From: Roseivirga echinicomitans
Lineage (GTDB): Bacteria > Bacteroidota > Bacteroidia > Cytophagales > Cyclobacteriaceae
Direction: 5' to 3'
Length of the DNA stretch: 64,000 nt
NCBI RefSeq assembly: GCF_001592935.1
Contig: NZ_LRDB01000023.1
Location: 62,001 to 126,000, forward strand
The translations under genes and the position numbers were made by a program. The notes beneath the pieces are model-generated. The model was not told the origin of the DNA and searched no databases. It worked only from the letters and a program-made list of their open reading frames with translations. Shown in pieces: positions 9,790 through 20,700 of this stretch; within the stretch, counting starts at the first letter, position 1; each line of letters begins with the position of its first letter.

Positions 9790-10542
9790 TTAACGTCTTC
9801 TACCGGCTGGGGCTCCTCCTCTATTGTTTCCAGAAGGTCTTCTTCTGTTACCAGGCGCACCTCCAGCTCCTCTTTCTGATTGATTTCCTCCTCCTATATT
9901 TGGAGATAGATCTCTTTTACCGAAAACCTCACCTTTGAATACCCATACTTTGATTCCGATTTTTCCGTAAACTGTATCAGCTTCAGAAATTGCGTAATCT
10001 ATGTCGGCTCTAAGTGTATGCAAAGGAATTCTTCCCTCTTTATACATCTCAGTTCTCGCCATCTCAGCTCCGCCTAAACGTCCTGAACATTTAATCTTAA
10101 TTCCTTGTGCACCTACTCTAACCGCTGAAGCAATTGCTTGTTTCATCGCTCTTCTGTAAGAAATTCTTGCCGCTAATTGCTGAGCAATTGATTCCCCTAC
10201 TAGTTTGGCATCCAATTCTGGTCTTTTGATCTCGAAGATATTGATCTGAACATCCTTATTTGTAAGTTTCTTCAGTTCTTCCTTGATACGGTCCACCTCT
10301 TGTCCACCTTTTCCAATTACAACTCCTGGTCTAGCAGTGTGCACGGTAATGGTGATACGCTTAAGTGTTCTTTCGATAATAATCTTAGAAATACCACCTT
10401 TTGGGATACGAGCGTTTACGTACTTTCTGATTTCTTGGTCTTCAACCAATTTACTCGAAAAGTCTTTACCTCCGTACCAGTTGGAATCCCAACCTTTGAT
10501 GATACCCAATCTTAGACCTATAGGATTTACTTTTTGTCCCAT
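9790..10542 (-). CDS. rpsC: 30S ribosomal protein S3, with C-terminal extension
   Basis: mRNA-entry protein of the 30S head, 250 aa. It begins [20 protein letters not shown]; the KH domain centres on [16 protein letters not shown] (about residues 75-90), and the C-terminal S3 domain has [12 protein letters not shown] and [18 protein letters not shown]. The last ~35 residues are a Gly/Arg/Asn-rich tail ([14 protein letters not shown] onwards), making it somewhat longer than the 233-aa E. coli protein. The tail is probably disordered and RNA-binding (inference). Confidence 0.98.
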   Translation of the reverse strand: MGQKVNPIGLRLGIIKGWDSNWYGGKDFSSKLVEDQEIRKYVNARIPKGGISKIIIERTLKRITITVHTARPGVVIGKGGQEVDRIKEELKKLTNKDVQINIFEIKRPELDAKLVGESIAQQLAARISYRRAMKQAIASAVRVGAQGIKIKCSGRLGGAEMARTEMYKEGRIPLHTLRADIDYAISEADTVYGKIGIKVWVFKGEVFGKRDLSPNIGGGNQSERGAGGAPGNRRRPSGNNRGGAPAGRRR

Positions 10543-10548
10543 CTGTTC

Positions 10549-10950
10549 TTAATTAGCAGTTTCGTTAGTGACTTCTTCCTCCTTACCAGCGGTAACCTTA
10601 GTAGATGCTTTTTTAGAATCTACAATTAGTGTTACGTGGTTAGATCTTTTTCTTATTCTATGTGCTCTTCCTTGTGGAGCTGGTCTTAATCTTTTTAAGA
10701 TTCTTCCACCATCCACACGGATTTCTTTGATCATAAGATCTGCATCTTCTAATCTTTCGTCTTCGTTTTTAGCGATCCAGTTAGATACAGCTGATCTCAA
10801 GAGTTTCTCAAGACGTGCTGCTCCTTCTTTAGGCTCAAACTTCAAAAGGTTCAAAGCTCTGTCTACACGCTGGCCTCTGATTAAATCAGCCACCATTCTC
10901 ATTTTACGAGCAGATGTAGGTACATTATTTAACTTAGCTACAGCTTCCAT
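10549..10950 (-). CDS. rplV: 50S ribosomal protein L22
   Basis: Exit-tunnel protein, 133 aa. It has [20 protein letters not shown] near residues 9-28 and the beta-hairpin region [20 protein letters not shown] that reaches into the tunnel. The C-terminus has an extra ~20-residue Glu/Lys/Thr-rich tail. Its first base overlaps the last base of the rpsS stop, so translation is likely coupled. Confidence 0.98.
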   Translation of the reverse strand: MEAVAKLNNVPTSARKMRMVADLIRGQRVDRALNLLKFEPKEGAARLEKLLRSAVSNWIAKNEDERLEDADLMIKEIRVDGGRILKRLRPAPQGRAHRIRKRSNHVTLIVDSKKASTKVTAGKEEEVTNETAN

Positions 10951-11228
10951 TATCTTCTACCTTTATCTTTTTTAGCAATGTGACCACGGAAATTTCTAGT
11001 TGGTGAAAATTCACCCATTTTATGTCCGACCATGTTTTCTGTTACAAAAACTGGGATAAACTTATTTCCATTATGTACAGCGAATGTATGCCCAATAAAA
11101 TCTGGGGCTATCATTGATCTTCTGGACCAAGTCTTAATTACAGACTTCTTACCAGACTCTTCCATAGCCTCTACTTTATTGGCTAAACGAAAATCGATAT
11201 ATGGTCCTTTTTTTAACGAACGTGCCAT
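10950..11228 (-). CDS. rpsS: 30S ribosomal protein S19
   Basis: 30S head protein paired with S13, 92 aa. [20 protein letters not shown] at the start and the signature [20 protein letters not shown] are diagnostic. It lies 3 bases after rplB and overlaps rplV by one base. Confidence 0.99.
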   Translation of the reverse strand: MARSLKKGPYIDFRLANKVEAMEESGKKSVIKTWSRRSMIAPDFIGHTFAVHNGNKFIPVFVTENMVGHKMGEFSPTRNFRGHIAKKDKGRR

Positions 11229-11231
11229 GTT

Positions 11232-12062
11232 TTACTTCTTCTTTTTACCAATGATCAAACGATTCGAGTATTTCTTAGGTGTTCTGGTTTTCAAACCTTT
11301 AGCAGGCAATCCTTTTCTCGATCTAGGATGTCCACCTGAAGATTTACCTTCACCACCACCCATTGGGTGATCGACTGGGTTCATTACCACACCTCTTACT
11401 CTTGGTCTTCTTCCTAACCATCTATTTCTACCTGCTTTACCAAGTACAACGTTCATGTGCTCTGCGTTTCCTACGGCACCAATGGTGGCCATACAAGTAG
11501 TAAGAACGTTTCTCATTTCGCCAGAAGGCAATTTAAGAGTTGCATACTTACCTTCACGCGCTACAATCTGAGCGTACGCTCCAGCACTTCTCGACATTGA
11601 GGCTCCTTTACCAGGTTTCAATTCGATATTGTGAATGATTGTACCCATTGGGACTTTAGAAAGAGGCATTGCGTTACCTACCTCAGGTGCAACACCCTCG
11701 CCAGATACTACAACTTGCCCTACTTCTAATCCTTTAGGAGCAATGATATATCTTTTCTCTCCATCTGCATAAAACAACAAGGCAATTCTTGCTGAACGCG
11801 TTGGATCATATTCAATTGATTTGACTGTAGCTGGTACATCAAATTTCTCTCTCTTGAAATCAACAATTCTGAGTTTTTGCTTGTGACCACCACCCATGTA
11901 GCGCATAGTCATTTTCCCAGTATTGTTACGTCCACCAGACCTCTTAGAAGGAACGGTTAACGATTTCTCAGGAGCACTTTTCTTAACAGTTACTTCTGCA
12001 AAGTCAGGAGCCATTCTATGTCTGGTTCCCGGAGTCATTGGTCTTAGTTTTCTAACGCCCAT
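11232..12062 (-). CDS. rplB: 50S ribosomal protein L2
   Basis: Core large-subunit protein required for subunit association and peptidyl transfer, 276 aa. It starts [20 protein letters not shown]. It has [15 protein letters not shown] in the OB domain and the C-terminal [20 protein letters not shown]. That segment carries the conserved histidine at the peptidyl-transferase centre. Confidence 0.99.
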   Translation of the reverse strand: MGVRKLRPMTPGTRHRMAPDFAEVTVKKSAPEKSLTVPSKRSGGRNNTGKMTMRYMGGGHKQKLRIVDFKREKFDVPATVKSIEYDPTRSARIALLFYADGEKRYIIAPKGLEVGQVVVSGEGVAPEVGNAMPLSKVPMGTIIHNIELKPGKGASMSRSAGAYAQIVAREGKYATLKLPSGEMRNVLTTCMATIGAVGNAEHMNVVLGKAGRNRWLGRRPRVRGVVMNPVDHPMGGGEGKSSGGHPRSRKGLPAKGLKTRTPKKYSNRLIIGKKKK

Positions 12063-12072
12063 TATTCTCTAT

Positions 12073-12360
12073 TTAAATGCCGCTATAAAAATCAATAACA
12101 TCACCCTCAGCAACTGTTACAATTGCTTTCTTGAATGCATTGGTTTGACCTTGTACTACTCTAGACTTTGTCATTCTAGATTTGGTCTTACCACTATATC
12201 TCATGGTGTTAACATCTTCCACGGTCACACCGTACATCTGTTCAACAGCCACTTTGATTTCTATTTTGTTGGCTTTGTAGTCTACAACAAATCCGTACTT
12301 ACCCTTTTCGTTCAAGGCTGATACTTTTTCGGTAACTAAAGGTTTTTTAAGAACACTCAT
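12073..12360 (-). CDS. rplW: 50S ribosomal protein L23
   Basis: Tunnel-exit protein and docking site for trigger factor and SRP, 95 aa. LKKPLVTEKVSALNEKGKYG and VDYKANKIEIKVAVEQMYGV are the family core. It lies between rplD and rplB with 6- and 10-base spacers. Confidence 0.98.
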   Translation of the reverse strand: MSVLKKPLVTEKVSALNEKGKYGFVVDYKANKIEIKVAVEQMYGVTVEDVNTMRYSGKTKSRMTKSRVVQGQTNAFKKAIVTVAEGDVIDFYSGI

Positions 12361-12366
12361 TTTCTG

Positions 12367-12993
12367 TTACTTCAATAAGTTTTCAATAATTTCAACTGAG
12401 CTTTCACTCAAAAGCAAGCTTTCAGCATTCAGCACATCATAAGTATTCAATGCGTTTGCTGTAATCACTTTAGTATTCTGGATATTTCTTCCAGATAAAA
12501 GAACATTAGTATCATGTTCACCTACAACGATAAGAGTCTTCTTACCAGACAATGACAAACCGTCAATCATCTTTTTATACTCTTTAGTTCTAGGAGCATT
12601 GAAAGTAAAGTCTTCCAAAATCAAAAGATTGTTATCTTTTGCCTTGTATGCTAAAGCTGATTTACGAGCTAAAACTTTAAGTTTTTTATTCAACTTGAAG
12701 TGATAATCTCTTGGTTCAGGACCGAATACTCTACCACCGCCTCTAAAGACTGGTGATTTAATACTGCCAGCTCTCGCTGTACCTGTACCTTTTTGCTTTT
12801 TAATTTTTCTGGTAGAACCAGCAATCTCAGCTCTCTGCTTCGACTTGTGCGTTCCTTGTCTTTGGTTAGCCAAGTACTGCTTTACGTCTAAGTAAATCGC
12901 GTGATCATTCGGTTCAATACCGAAGATGTCGCCTGAAAGCGTTACTTTTCTTCCAGTGTCTTCGCCACTATTTTTTAGTACTGCAATCTCCAT
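12367..12993 (-). CDS. rplD: 50S ribosomal protein L4
   Basis: Exit-tunnel constriction protein, 208 aa. Its extended loop has [20 protein letters not shown] (about residues 61-80) and the segment [20 protein letters not shown]. In E. coli L4 represses its own S10 operon; a short hairpin does lie in the leader upstream of rplC here, but no L4 target was demonstrated. Confidence 0.98.
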   Translation of the reverse strand: MEIAVLKNSGEDTGRKVTLSGDIFGIEPNDHAIYLDVKQYLANQRQGTHKSKQRAEIAGSTRKIKKQKGTGTARAGSIKSPVFRGGGRVFGPEPRDYHFKLNKKLKVLARKSALAYKAKDNNLLILEDFTFNAPRTKEYKKMIDGLSLSGKKTLIVVGEHDTNVLLSGRNIQNTKVITANALNTYDVLNAESLLLSESSVEIIENLLK

Positions 12994-12997
12994 CTTC

Positions 12998-13630
12998 TTA
13001 TTTCTCTAGGATTACGGTTGAATTTTTCGCACCAGGAATAGATCCACTGATTACAATCAGGTTCTTTTCTGGCACCACTTTCATTACGCGCAGGTTGATT
13101 ACTGTCACTCTATCTCCACCAGTTCTTCCAGCCATACGAGTACCTTTAAATACTCTTGCAGGGTAAGAAGCTCCACCAACGGAACCAGGTGCTCTCAATC
13201 TGTTGTGCTGACCGTGTGTTGCTTGTCCAACTCCACCAAATCCGTGTCTTTTTACAACACCTTGAAAACCTTTACCTTTTGAAGTACCCACAGCATCAAC
13301 AAAATCGCCTTCTTTGAAGACATCGCCTACAACGATTTCGTTACCTAATGCTACTTGACCTTCAAATTCTTCGCGAAAATTTCGGAACTCAACAACAGCT
13401 TTCTTTGGAGTAGTATTCGCCTTAGCGAAGTGACCCTTCAAAGCTTTAGGAGTGTTTTTCTCCTTGCGCTCTCCAAAAGCAAGCTGTACAGCTGTATACC
13501 CGTCTGTTCCCTCATTTTTTACTTGCGTTATTACGCAAGGACCAGCCTCTATCACTGTGCATGCGACACTACGTCCATCGGCACTGTAAATGCTAGTCAT
13601 TCCGATTTTTTTTCCGATTATTCCAGACAT
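12998..13630 (-). CDS. rplC: 50S ribosomal protein L3
   Basis: Early-assembly large-subunit protein whose loop reaches the peptidyl-transferase centre, 210 aa. It begins [20 protein letters not shown]; the central loop reads [20 protein letters not shown], and [16 protein letters not shown] follows. It is the first gene after the promoter at 13684-13714 and so heads the S10-spc-alpha transcript, because rpsJ is on the other side of the terminator. Confidence 0.98.
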   Translation of the reverse strand: MSGIIGKKIGMTSIYSADGRSVACTVIEAGPCVITQVKNEGTDGYTAVQLAFGERKEKNTPKALKGHFAKANTTPKKAVVEFRNFREEFEGQVALGNEIVVGDVFKEGDFVDAVGTSKGKGFQGVVKRHGFGGVGQATHGQHNRLRAPGSVGGASYPARVFKGTRMAGRTGGDRVTVINLRVMKVVPEKNLIVISGSIPGAKNSTVILEK

Positions 13631-13656
13631 CTTTTTAATTCATTATGACCCTCATA

Positions 13657-13682
13657 AATCCGAGGCTCCCGTGAAACGGATT
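13657..13682 (-). promoter_or_regulatory. Leader hairpin upstream of rplC
   Basis: Inverted repeat AATCCG/CGGATT with a 14-base GC-rich loop, lying between the promoter at 13684-13714 and the rplC start at 13630. It would form within the first few dozen bases of the transcript. A ribosomal-protein autoregulatory leader is possible; the stem is short and this is only a candidate. Confidence 0.35.
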
Positions 13683-13683
13683 G

Positions 13684-13714
13684 CAAAGATAGAGAATTAA
13701 TTTTCTGCTACAAA
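13684..13714 (-). promoter_or_regulatory. Promoter of the S10-spc-alpha operon
   Basis: On the minus strand TTTG (13711-13714), 19 bases, TATCTTTG (13684-13691). This is a full match to the Bacteroidota consensus TTTG-N19-TAnnTTTG. It lies about 55 bases upstream of the rplC start and just downstream of the rpsJ terminator. Confidence 0.8.
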
Positions 13715-13786
13715 CTCTAGATTTGAAATTTCGATAATATATTCACTCAATTTCAAGTCGTTAATACCGACTAGCTTTCTTTGCAT

Positions 13787-13818
13787 AAAAAAGAGGCTCA
13801 CCAAAAGGCCAGCCTCTT
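13787..13818 (-). terminator. Terminator after rpsJ
   Basis: On the minus strand AAGAGGCT, a 12-base loop, AGCCTCTT and then a run of T (8-bp stem at 13791-13798 and 13811-13818). It ends the rpsL-rpsG-fusA-rpsJ transcript 25 bases past the rpsJ stop. Confidence 0.85.
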
Positions 13819-13842
13819 ATATTCTGTATCTTAATTAAGTAC

Positions 13843-14148
13843 TTATACTTTGATCTCAACGTCAACACCACTCGGAAGCTCAAGCTTCATAAGAGCATCA
13901 ACAGTTTTAGCACTGCTAGAATAAATATCTACCAATCGCTTGTAAGTACAAAGTTGAAATTGCTCACGCGCTTTTTTGTTTACGTGTGGAGATTTCAATA
14001 CTGTAAATTTCTCTTTTACTGTTGGTAACGGAATTGGCCCGCTAACAATAGCGCCAGTTGTCTTTACAGCTCTTACGATTTTCTCTGATGACTTATCCAC
14101 CAAGTTGTGATCGTATGACTTTAATTTGATTCTTATCTTCTGTGTCAT
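13843..14148 (-). CDS. rpsJ: 30S ribosomal protein S10
   Basis: 30S head protein and, in many bacteria, the NusB partner in antitermination; 101 aa. It starts [20 protein letters not shown] and contains [20 protein letters not shown] with the conserved [13 protein letters not shown]. It follows fusA by 18 bases and is cut off from rplC by a terminator and a promoter, so it belongs to the str operon here and not to the head of the S10 operon. Confidence 0.98.
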   Translation of the reverse strand: MTQKIRIKLKSYDHNLVDKSSEKIVRAVKTTGAIVSGPIPLPTVKEKFTVLKSPHVNKKAREQFQLCTYKRLVDIYSSSAKTVDALMKLELPSGVDVEIKV

Positions 14149-14166
14149 TATTCTAAAATTTACAGA

Positions 14167-16266
14167 TTATTCTCCTTTGGATTTTTTGATCACTTCTTCT
14201 GCAATGCCATTAGGCACGATGTCATAATGTGAGAATGTCAAAGCAGCCGTAGCACGACCAGAAGACATTGTTCTCAAATCAGTAACATAACCGAAAAGTT
14301 CAGAAAGTGGAACGTTGGCTTTTACTACAGTAGAAGTACCTTTCGTATCCATACCTTTCATCATACCTCTTCTTCTGTTCAAGTCACCAGTAATAGAACC
14401 CGTATACTCATCAGGTGTAACTACATCTACTGACATGATTGGCTCCAATATTTTTGGACCTGCTTGTTTACCAGCAGCTTTAAAGCCCATTCTGGCAGCA
14501 AGTTCAAAAGAAAGTGCATCTGAATCCACATCGTGGAATGATCCGTGGAATAATCTCACTTTCATGTCCTCAACAGGATACCCAGCCAAAGGTCCATTCT
14601 TCATTGCTGAAACAAAACCTTTTTCGATAGCGGGAATAAATTCCTTAGGAATAATACCACCTACAATTTTGTTTTCAAACTGCAATCCTTTACCAACGAA
14701 ATCCTCGTCCTTTGGACCAATTTCGAAAGAGATATCGGCAAATTTACCTCTACCACCAGACTGCTTTTTGTAAACTTCTTTGTGTTCAACCGACTTAGTA
14801 AGTGCTTCTTTGTAAGCCACCTGAGGAGCTCCTTGATTCACTTCCACTTTGAATTCTCTTCTCATACGGTCCATGATGATGTCTAGGTGAAGCTCACCCA
14901 TACCTCTTAGAATCGTTTGACCAGTTTCTTCGTCAGTGTTTACTGTCAATGTTGGATCTTCTTCCACTAGTTTGGCAATTGCCATACCTAGTTTATCTAC
15001 GTCTGCCTGAGTTTTTGGCTCAATAGCATAACCAATTACTGGCTCAGGGAAATCCATTGATTCAAGAACAATCTTGTGTTTCTCGTCACAAAGCGTATCT
15101 CCTGTTTTAATATCCTTAAAACCTACAACAGCAGCGATATCACCAGCTTGTAGCTGATCAATAGCGTTTTGCTTGTTTGCATGCATTTGGAAGATTCTAG
15201 AGATACGCTCTTTCTTTCCTGTTCTTGTATTGAATACATAAGAACCTGAATCAAGTGTACCTGCATATGATCTAACGAAACACAAACGACCTACAAATGG
15301 ATCAGTAGCAATCTTAAATGCCAAAGCAGTAAACGGCTCTGTTGAAGATGGCTTTCTGAAAGTAGGCTCTTCTGTATCTGGGTCTATCCCTTCTACACTC
15401 TCTCTATCAAGAGGAGAAGGAAGTAACTCCATCACATAGTTCAACATTGACTGAACACCTTTATTCTTAAAGGCAGAACCACACAACATTGGAACAAAAG
15501 CTAAATCGATAGTCGCAGCTCTCAAAGCTTTGATAATTTCATCTTTAGAGATCGACTGTGGATCTTCGAAATACTTTTCTAAAAGTGTTTCGTCATATTC
15601 AGCAACCGCCTCTAATAAATACTCTCTGTATTCTGCTACTTCCTCAAGCATATCTGCAGGAATTTCGATTTCGTTATAGGTCATCCCCATATCTTCCTCA
15701 TTCCATACGATAGCCTTATTCTCTACCAAATCAACAACACCTCTAAAGGTATCTTCTGCTCCGATAGGCAATTGAAGAGGAACAGCTTTAGTACCCAACA
15801 TTTCTTTCACCTGCTTACACACGTTCAAGAAGTCAGCACCAGACCTGTCCATTTTATTAACGAATCCTAGACGTGAAACTTTATAGTTATCAGCTAATCT
15901 CCAGTTAGTTTCTGATTGAGGCTCAACACCATCAACAGCAGAAAACAAAAACACCAAACCATCAAGAACTCTTAGGGAACGGTTTACCTCTACGGTAAAA
16001 TCTACGTGACCTGGAGTATCAATAATGTTGATGTGATATTGTTCGTCTTTGTATGGCCAGAATACAGTAGTAGCAGCAGAGGTAATTGTAATCCCTCTTT
16101 CTTGCTCCTGCTCCATCCAGTCCATTGTAGCTGCACCATCGTGAACCTCACCAAGTTTGTGAGAAACACCTGTGTAGTACAAAACTCTTTCGGTAGTCGT
16201 TGTTTTACCCGCATCAATGTGCGCAGCGATACCGATATTTCTTGTTAATCTTAAATCTCTTGCCAT
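14167..16266 (-). CDS. fusA: Elongation factor G
   Basis: Translocation GTPase of 699 aa, the standard length. The G domain has AHIDAGKT (15-22), DTPGH (83-87) and NKMD (137-140). Domain IV is represented by [18 protein letters not shown] and the region around [18 protein letters not shown]. The order rpsL-rpsG-fusA matches the classical str operon, with tuf located elsewhere (29306-30493). Confidence 0.99.
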   Translation of the reverse strand: MARDLRLTRNIGIAAHIDAGKTTTTERVLYYTGVSHKLGEVHDGAATMDWMEQEQERGITITSAATTVFWPYKDEQYHINIIDTPGHVDFTVEVNRSLRVLDGLVFLFSAVDGVEPQSETNWRLADNYKVSRLGFVNKMDRSGADFLNVCKQVKEMLGTKAVPLQLPIGAEDTFRGVVDLVENKAIVWNEEDMGMTYNEIEIPADMLEEVAEYREYLLEAVAEYDETLLEKYFEDPQSISKDEIIKALRAATIDLAFVPMLCGSAFKNKGVQSMLNYVMELLPSPLDRESVEGIDPDTEEPTFRKPSSTEPFTALAFKIATDPFVGRLCFVRSYAGTLDSGSYVFNTRTGKKERISRIFQMHANKQNAIDQLQAGDIAAVVGFKDIKTGDTLCDEKHKIVLESMDFPEPVIGYAIEPKTQADVDKLGMAIAKLVEEDPTLTVNTDEETGQTILRGMGELHLDIIMDRMRREFKVEVNQGAPQVAYKEALTKSVEHKEVYKKQSGGRGKFADISFEIGPKDEDFVGKGLQFENKIVGGIIPKEFIPAIEKGFVSAMKNGPLAGYPVEDMKVRLFHGSFHDVDSDALSFELAARMGFKAAGKQAGPKILEPIMSVDVVTPDEYTGSITGDLNRRRGMMKGMDTKGTSTVVKANVPLSELFGYVTDLRTMSSGRATAALTFSHYDIVPNGIAEEVIKKSKGE

Positions 16267-16279
16267 TTTATTCTAGGAA

Positions 16280-16747
16280 TTAAAATCTAAAGTGAGAGAA
16301 TGCCTTGTTTGCATCGGCCATTCTGTGAGTGTCGTCTTTCTTCTTTACGGCAGCCCCTTCTCCTTTTGATGCAGCAAGAATTTCGGCAGCCAAACGGTCC
16401 CTCATTGTCTTCTCACCTCTTTTTCTAGAAAAAGAAATCATCCACTTGATCCCCAGTGAAGTTTTTCTAGCCGGCCTCACTTCAGTTGGTACCTGAAATG
16501 TTGCTCCACCTACTCTACGGCTTTTTACTTCGACTGAAGGCATGATGTTAGTCAATGCTTTCTTCCAAGTCTCAAGACCATTCTCACCACCTTTCTTTTC
16601 AACGATCTCGATCGCATCATAGAAAATGTTGTAGGCAATACTCTTCTTCCCGTCTACCATTAAGTAGTTCACAAACTTTGTTACCAAAGTATCATGGAAC
16701 TTAGGGTCAGGAAGAATATATCTCTTCTTTGGTTTAGCTTTTCTCAT
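16280..16747 (-). CDS. rpsG: 30S ribosomal protein S7
   Basis: Head assembly-initiator protein near the E and P sites, 155 aa. It starts [19 protein letters not shown] and contains [20 protein letters not shown] and [20 protein letters not shown]. It lies 12 bases after rpsL and 13 bases before fusA. Confidence 0.98.
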   Translation of the reverse strand: MRKAKPKKRYILPDPKFHDTLVTKFVNYLMVDGKKSIAYNIFYDAIEIVEKKGGENGLETWKKALTNIMPSVEVKSRRVGGATFQVPTEVRPARKTSLGIKWMISFSRKRGEKTMRDRLAAEILAASKGEGAAVKKKDDTHRMADANKAFSHFRF

Positions 16748-16759
16748 TTTATAAAAATT

Positions 16760-17143
16760 CTATTTTTTAGCTGCTTTAGGGCGTTTTGCGCCATATTTTG
16801 ATCTACGTTGAGTACGACCACTCACACCTGCGGTATCTAATGCACCTCTAATGATGTGGTATCTTACACCTGGAAGATCTTTTACTCTTCCTCCTCTAAT
16901 CAAGACGATTGAGTGTTCTTGAAGATTGTGACCTTCACCTGGGATGTATGCGTTTACCTCCTTACCGTTAGTCAACCTTACTCTTGCTACTTTTCTCATA
17001 GCTGAGTTTGGCTTCTTAGGCGTGGTAGTGTAAACCCTTGTACAAACCCCTCTTCTTTGCGGGCAGCTATCCAGTGCAGGAGATTTTGACTTAGAAGTCA
17101 ATTTCTTTCTGCCCTTTCTTACTAGTTGTTGTATAGTAGGCAT
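16760..17143 (-). CDS. rpsL: 30S ribosomal protein S12
   Basis: Decoding-centre protein, 127 aa. [13 protein letters not shown] at the start and [20 protein letters not shown] are diagnostic. Lys43 and Lys88 are present; substitutions at these sites give streptomycin resistance in other bacteria, so this allele looks wild type. It is the first gene of the str operon, with a promoter at 17193-17223. Confidence 0.98.
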   Translation of the reverse strand: MPTIQQLVRKGRKKLTSKSKSPALDSCPQRRGVCTRVYTTTPKKPNSAMRKVARVRLTNGKEVNAYIPGEGHNLQEHSIVLIRGGRVKDLPGVRYHIIRGALDTAGVSGRTQRRSKYGAKRPKAAKK

Positions 17144-17192
17144 TTACAATTATTTTTTAGATTTTATTTCCCTATGTACAAATTTAGGATTG

Positions 17193-17223
17193 CAAAGGTA
17201 ACAAAAGAAGTTCTCAGAACAAA
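17193..17223 (-). promoter_or_regulatory. Promoter of the str operon
   Basis: On the minus strand TTTG (17220-17223), 19 bases, TACCTTTG (17193-17200), a full consensus match for the Bacteroidota primary sigma factor. It lies about 50 bases before the rpsL start. The rest of the 266-base gap (17144-17409) holds the terminator at 17354-17383 and nothing else recognised. Confidence 0.8.
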
Positions 17224-17353
17224 CACATCAGATTAAATATAATCAAACATGTAACTTCCTAAGTTCCAACTTAAAGTACTCCTTACTATTCCTACCATAG
17301 AATGACTAAAAAGCTCATTCCAGTCGACTCTTTTCAAAGTCAAGTTTTACCTA

Positions 17354-17383
17354 AAAAGCCCCAATCTCTCGAAAGGGGCTTTT
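17354..17383 (-). terminator. Terminator after the rpoBC-DUF3467 genes
   Basis: AAAAGCCCC (17354-17362) and GGGGCTTTT (17375-17383) form a 9-bp stem with a 12-base loop. The minus-strand read ends in a run of T, giving a classical intrinsic terminator 27 bases past the DUF3467 stop. Confidence 0.85.
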
Positions 17384-17409
17384 ATTAAATATTTAAAAGT
17401 ATATACACA

Positions 17410-17733
17410 TTAAGCCTCTCCTATTGTGCCACCAAAATTCATTGGGAATTTTGGTGCTTCTTCGGATTGGGTAATGGTACCAAAATGATTCTCGAATTTA
17501 TCGATGTTATCTTTTAGTGCCATCAACAGCCTCTTGGCATGTTCTGGTGTAATGATAATTCTAGATTTCACCTTCGCCTTTGGTACACCCGGCATCATTT
17601 TGATAAAATCAATCACAAATTCGCTGTTCGAATGTGCGATCATCGCCAAGTTCACATACTGACCTTCCGCCACTTCTTCGGAAAGCTCAATATTGATTTG
17701 GTTCAGATTCTTTTGATCTTTATCCTCAGCCAT
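17410..17733 (-). CDS. DUF3467 domain protein
   Basis: A 107-aa protein with the DUF3467 pattern: INIELSEEVAEGQYVNLAMI, the central SNSEFVIDFIKMMPGVPKAK and RIIITPEHAKRLLMALKDNI. It has no signal peptide or membrane segment. It starts 3 bases after rpoC ends and precedes the operon terminator, so it is cotranscribed with the RNA polymerase genes. The family is widespread in Bacteroidota but its function is unknown; a link to transcription is suggested only by position. Confidence 0.85.
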   Translation of the reverse strand: MAEDKDQKNLNQINIELSEEVAEGQYVNLAMIAHSNSEFVIDFIKMMPGVPKAKVKSRIIITPEHAKRLLMALKDNIDKFENHFGTITQSEEAPKFPMNFGGTIGEA

Positions 17734-17736
17734 GGC

Positions 17737-20700
17737 CTAGTACTCTACTTCTTGTTCTTCTGATTCTGATCTATTGTAAGCTGCCTTTGCTGCCTGCAAT
17801 CTTTCGTAAGCTTCTTTATTTCCAACGATAAGGTCTTCGTATTCTCTCAAACCTGTACCTGCCGGAATCAAGTGACCCACAATTACATTTTCCTTCAAGC
17901 CTTTTAAATGATCTGCTTTACCTCTAATTGAGGCTTCACTTAGCACTTTAGTAGTCTCTTGGAATGATGCGGCAGAAATAAAACTTTCAGTTCCTAATGA
18001 AGCTTGAGTGATACCTTGAAGTTTCGGTTGTGAAACTGCAGGTTGTGCATCTCTTACTTCTACCACTTTCATGTCCTTTCTTCTCAAAGAAGAGTTTTCA
18101 TCTCTTAACTGACGAGGAGTAACAATCTGACCTGGTTTTAGGTTTGAAGAATCACCTGCTTCAGCTACTACCTTCATGTCTAGCATTGCATCATTCTCTT
18201 CTCTGAAGAGGAATTTATCAACCACTTGACCTGGAAGGAAACTAGTGTCACCGGCATCCATGATCTCAACCTTCTGCATCATTTGCTTCACGATTACTTC
18301 GATGTGCTTATCATTTATCTTCACACCTTGTAATCGATATACTTCCTGAATTTCATTCACTAAATATTCTTGAACCGCTGTTGGCCCTTGAATATTCAAA
18401 ATGTCATTTGGAGTAATAGCACCATCAGATAGAGAGTAACCAGCTCTTACAAAGTCATTGTCTTGTACAAGAATGTGCTTAGACAATGGCACCATGTATT
18501 TCTTCTTCACGCCATCTTTAGATTCGATGAAGATTTCTCGGTTACCTCTCTTAATTCCACCGTAAGTAACAACACCGTCAATTTCTGACACTACTGCTGG
18601 GTTAGATGGGTTTCTAGCTTCAAACAATTCCGTTACTCTTGGTAGACCCCCAGTAATATCTCGAGATTTACCCATTGTTCTAGGGATTTTTGCAAGTGGC
18701 TGACCCACTTTAACTTTATCACCAGCATCTACTGCCAAGTGAGCTCCCACTGGAATGTTATAGGCTTTAGTATCGTTTTTAGAGTTTACAACAACCGCTG
18801 GGTTTTTAGTCTTATCTCTGGTGTCAGTGATAACTTTTTCCCTGTGCCCTGTTTGCTCATCAAACTCCTCTTTAAATGTAATACCTTCTTCAATGGCATC
18901 GAATTCTACTTTACCATCGAATTCTGAAAGGATTACAGCATTGTATGGATCCCACTTACAAAGTTGCTGACCTTTTTCCACCTTATCTCCTTCTTTAACA
19001 TCAAGAGTTGCTCCGTAAGGAACATGGTTTGAGATCACTACTTTGTTAGTTTTTGGGTCAACGATCTGGATTTCACCAGTACGCCCCATTACCATTTCTA
19101 TTTTGTTACCATCGTTGTCAGTAGTTGGAAGTGATCTAAGTTCTTCGAACTTAATTACACCATCAAACTTAGCTTTAACTGTTGCATCAACTGCAATGTT
19201 AGAAGCTGTACCCCCAACGTGGAATGTTCTCAATGTAAGCTGAGTTCCTGGCTCACCAATTGACTGCGCAGCAATTACACCTACAGCCTCGCCTTTTTGT
19301 ACCATGTTAGAAGTAGATAAGTTTCTACCATAACATTTCGCACAAATACCACGCTTGGTTTCGCAAGTCAAAACAGATCTGATTTCTACATCATCAATAG
19401 CAGTCTGATCAATACGATCTGTAATTTCTTCTGTAAACTCTTCTCCAGCTGAGATTATTAATTCCTCAGAGATTGGATCAAAAATATCATGAACAGAAAC
19501 TCTACCTAAAATTCTTTCAGATAAAGATTCAACCACATCTTCGTTGTCTTTCAAAGCAGATACTGTTAAACCTCTTAAGGTTCCGCAATCTTCTTCGTTA
19601 ACAACAGCATCTTGCGCTACATCTACCAAACGTCTAGTCAAGTAACCAGCATCGGCAGTTTTAAGTGCTGTATCGGCCAAACCTTTACGAGCACCGTGAG
19701 TAGAGATAAAGTACTCAAGTACATCTAGTCCTTCCTTAAAGTTAGATAGAATTGGGTTTTCAATAATGGCTCCTACAGAACCGGCAAGGTTCTTTTGTGG
19801 TTTTGCCATCAAACCTCTCATACCACCTAGCTGACGAATTTGCTCTCTTGAACCTCTGGCTCCAGAGTGCATCATCATATAGATAGAGTTGAAGCCTTGG
19901 TTATCTTCTTCCATCTCGTTCATCAAGTCATTGGTCAACTTAGTGTTAACCCTTGTCCAGATGTCGATAACTTGGTTGTAACGTTCGTTATCAGTAATTA
20001 GCCCCATAAGGTAGTTTTGCCATACAGCTTCCACTTCGTCCTTAGCACCTAATACTAATTCTTCTTTATGTTCTGGAATGTGAATATCATTCAATCCCAT
20101 TGAAAGACCCCCTTTGTATGCCATTTGGAAACCAAGTTCTTTGATATCATCAAGGAATTGGGCTGTTCTGGCCACACCAGAAATAGCGAATACACTAGCA
20201 ATAATCTTTTGAAGCTTCTTCTTCGTCAATAACTCATTCACATAACCTACCTCAGTAGGTACAGCTTGGTTAAATAGAATACGACCAGCAACAGTTTCGA
20301 TCACCTTATCAACTAAGACTTCTCCTTCTCTTACTTGGGTCTTCACATGAATGTAAGCGTGCTTAGACACTTTACCTTCATTCATTGCTATAATCACCTC
20401 TTCGGAACTATAGAAACGCATTCCTTCGCCATCTACTTTGAAATCTTCAGTAGACCTTCTGCCTTTGGTTACATAATACAGCCCCAAAACCATGTCTTGA
20501 GAAGGTACAGTTACCGGAGCTCCGTTGGCTGGGTTAAGAATGTTGTGAGAAGAAAGCATTAGCGTTGAGGCTTCCAATACTGCTTCGTGCCCTAGTGGTA
20601 CGTGAACAGCCATTTGGTCACCATCAAAATCAGCGTTAAATGCTGTACATACTAATGGGTGCAATTGAATTGCTTTTCCTTCAATCAATTTTGGTTGGAA

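Noticed and set aside
10568-10975. 135-codon plus-strand ORF antisense to rplV
   Set aside because: It is a shadow frame within a confidently identified ribosomal gene and has no recognisable domain.
14315-14773. 152-codon plus-strand ORF opposite fusA
   Set aside because: It is a low-complexity mirror of the EF-G coding frame.
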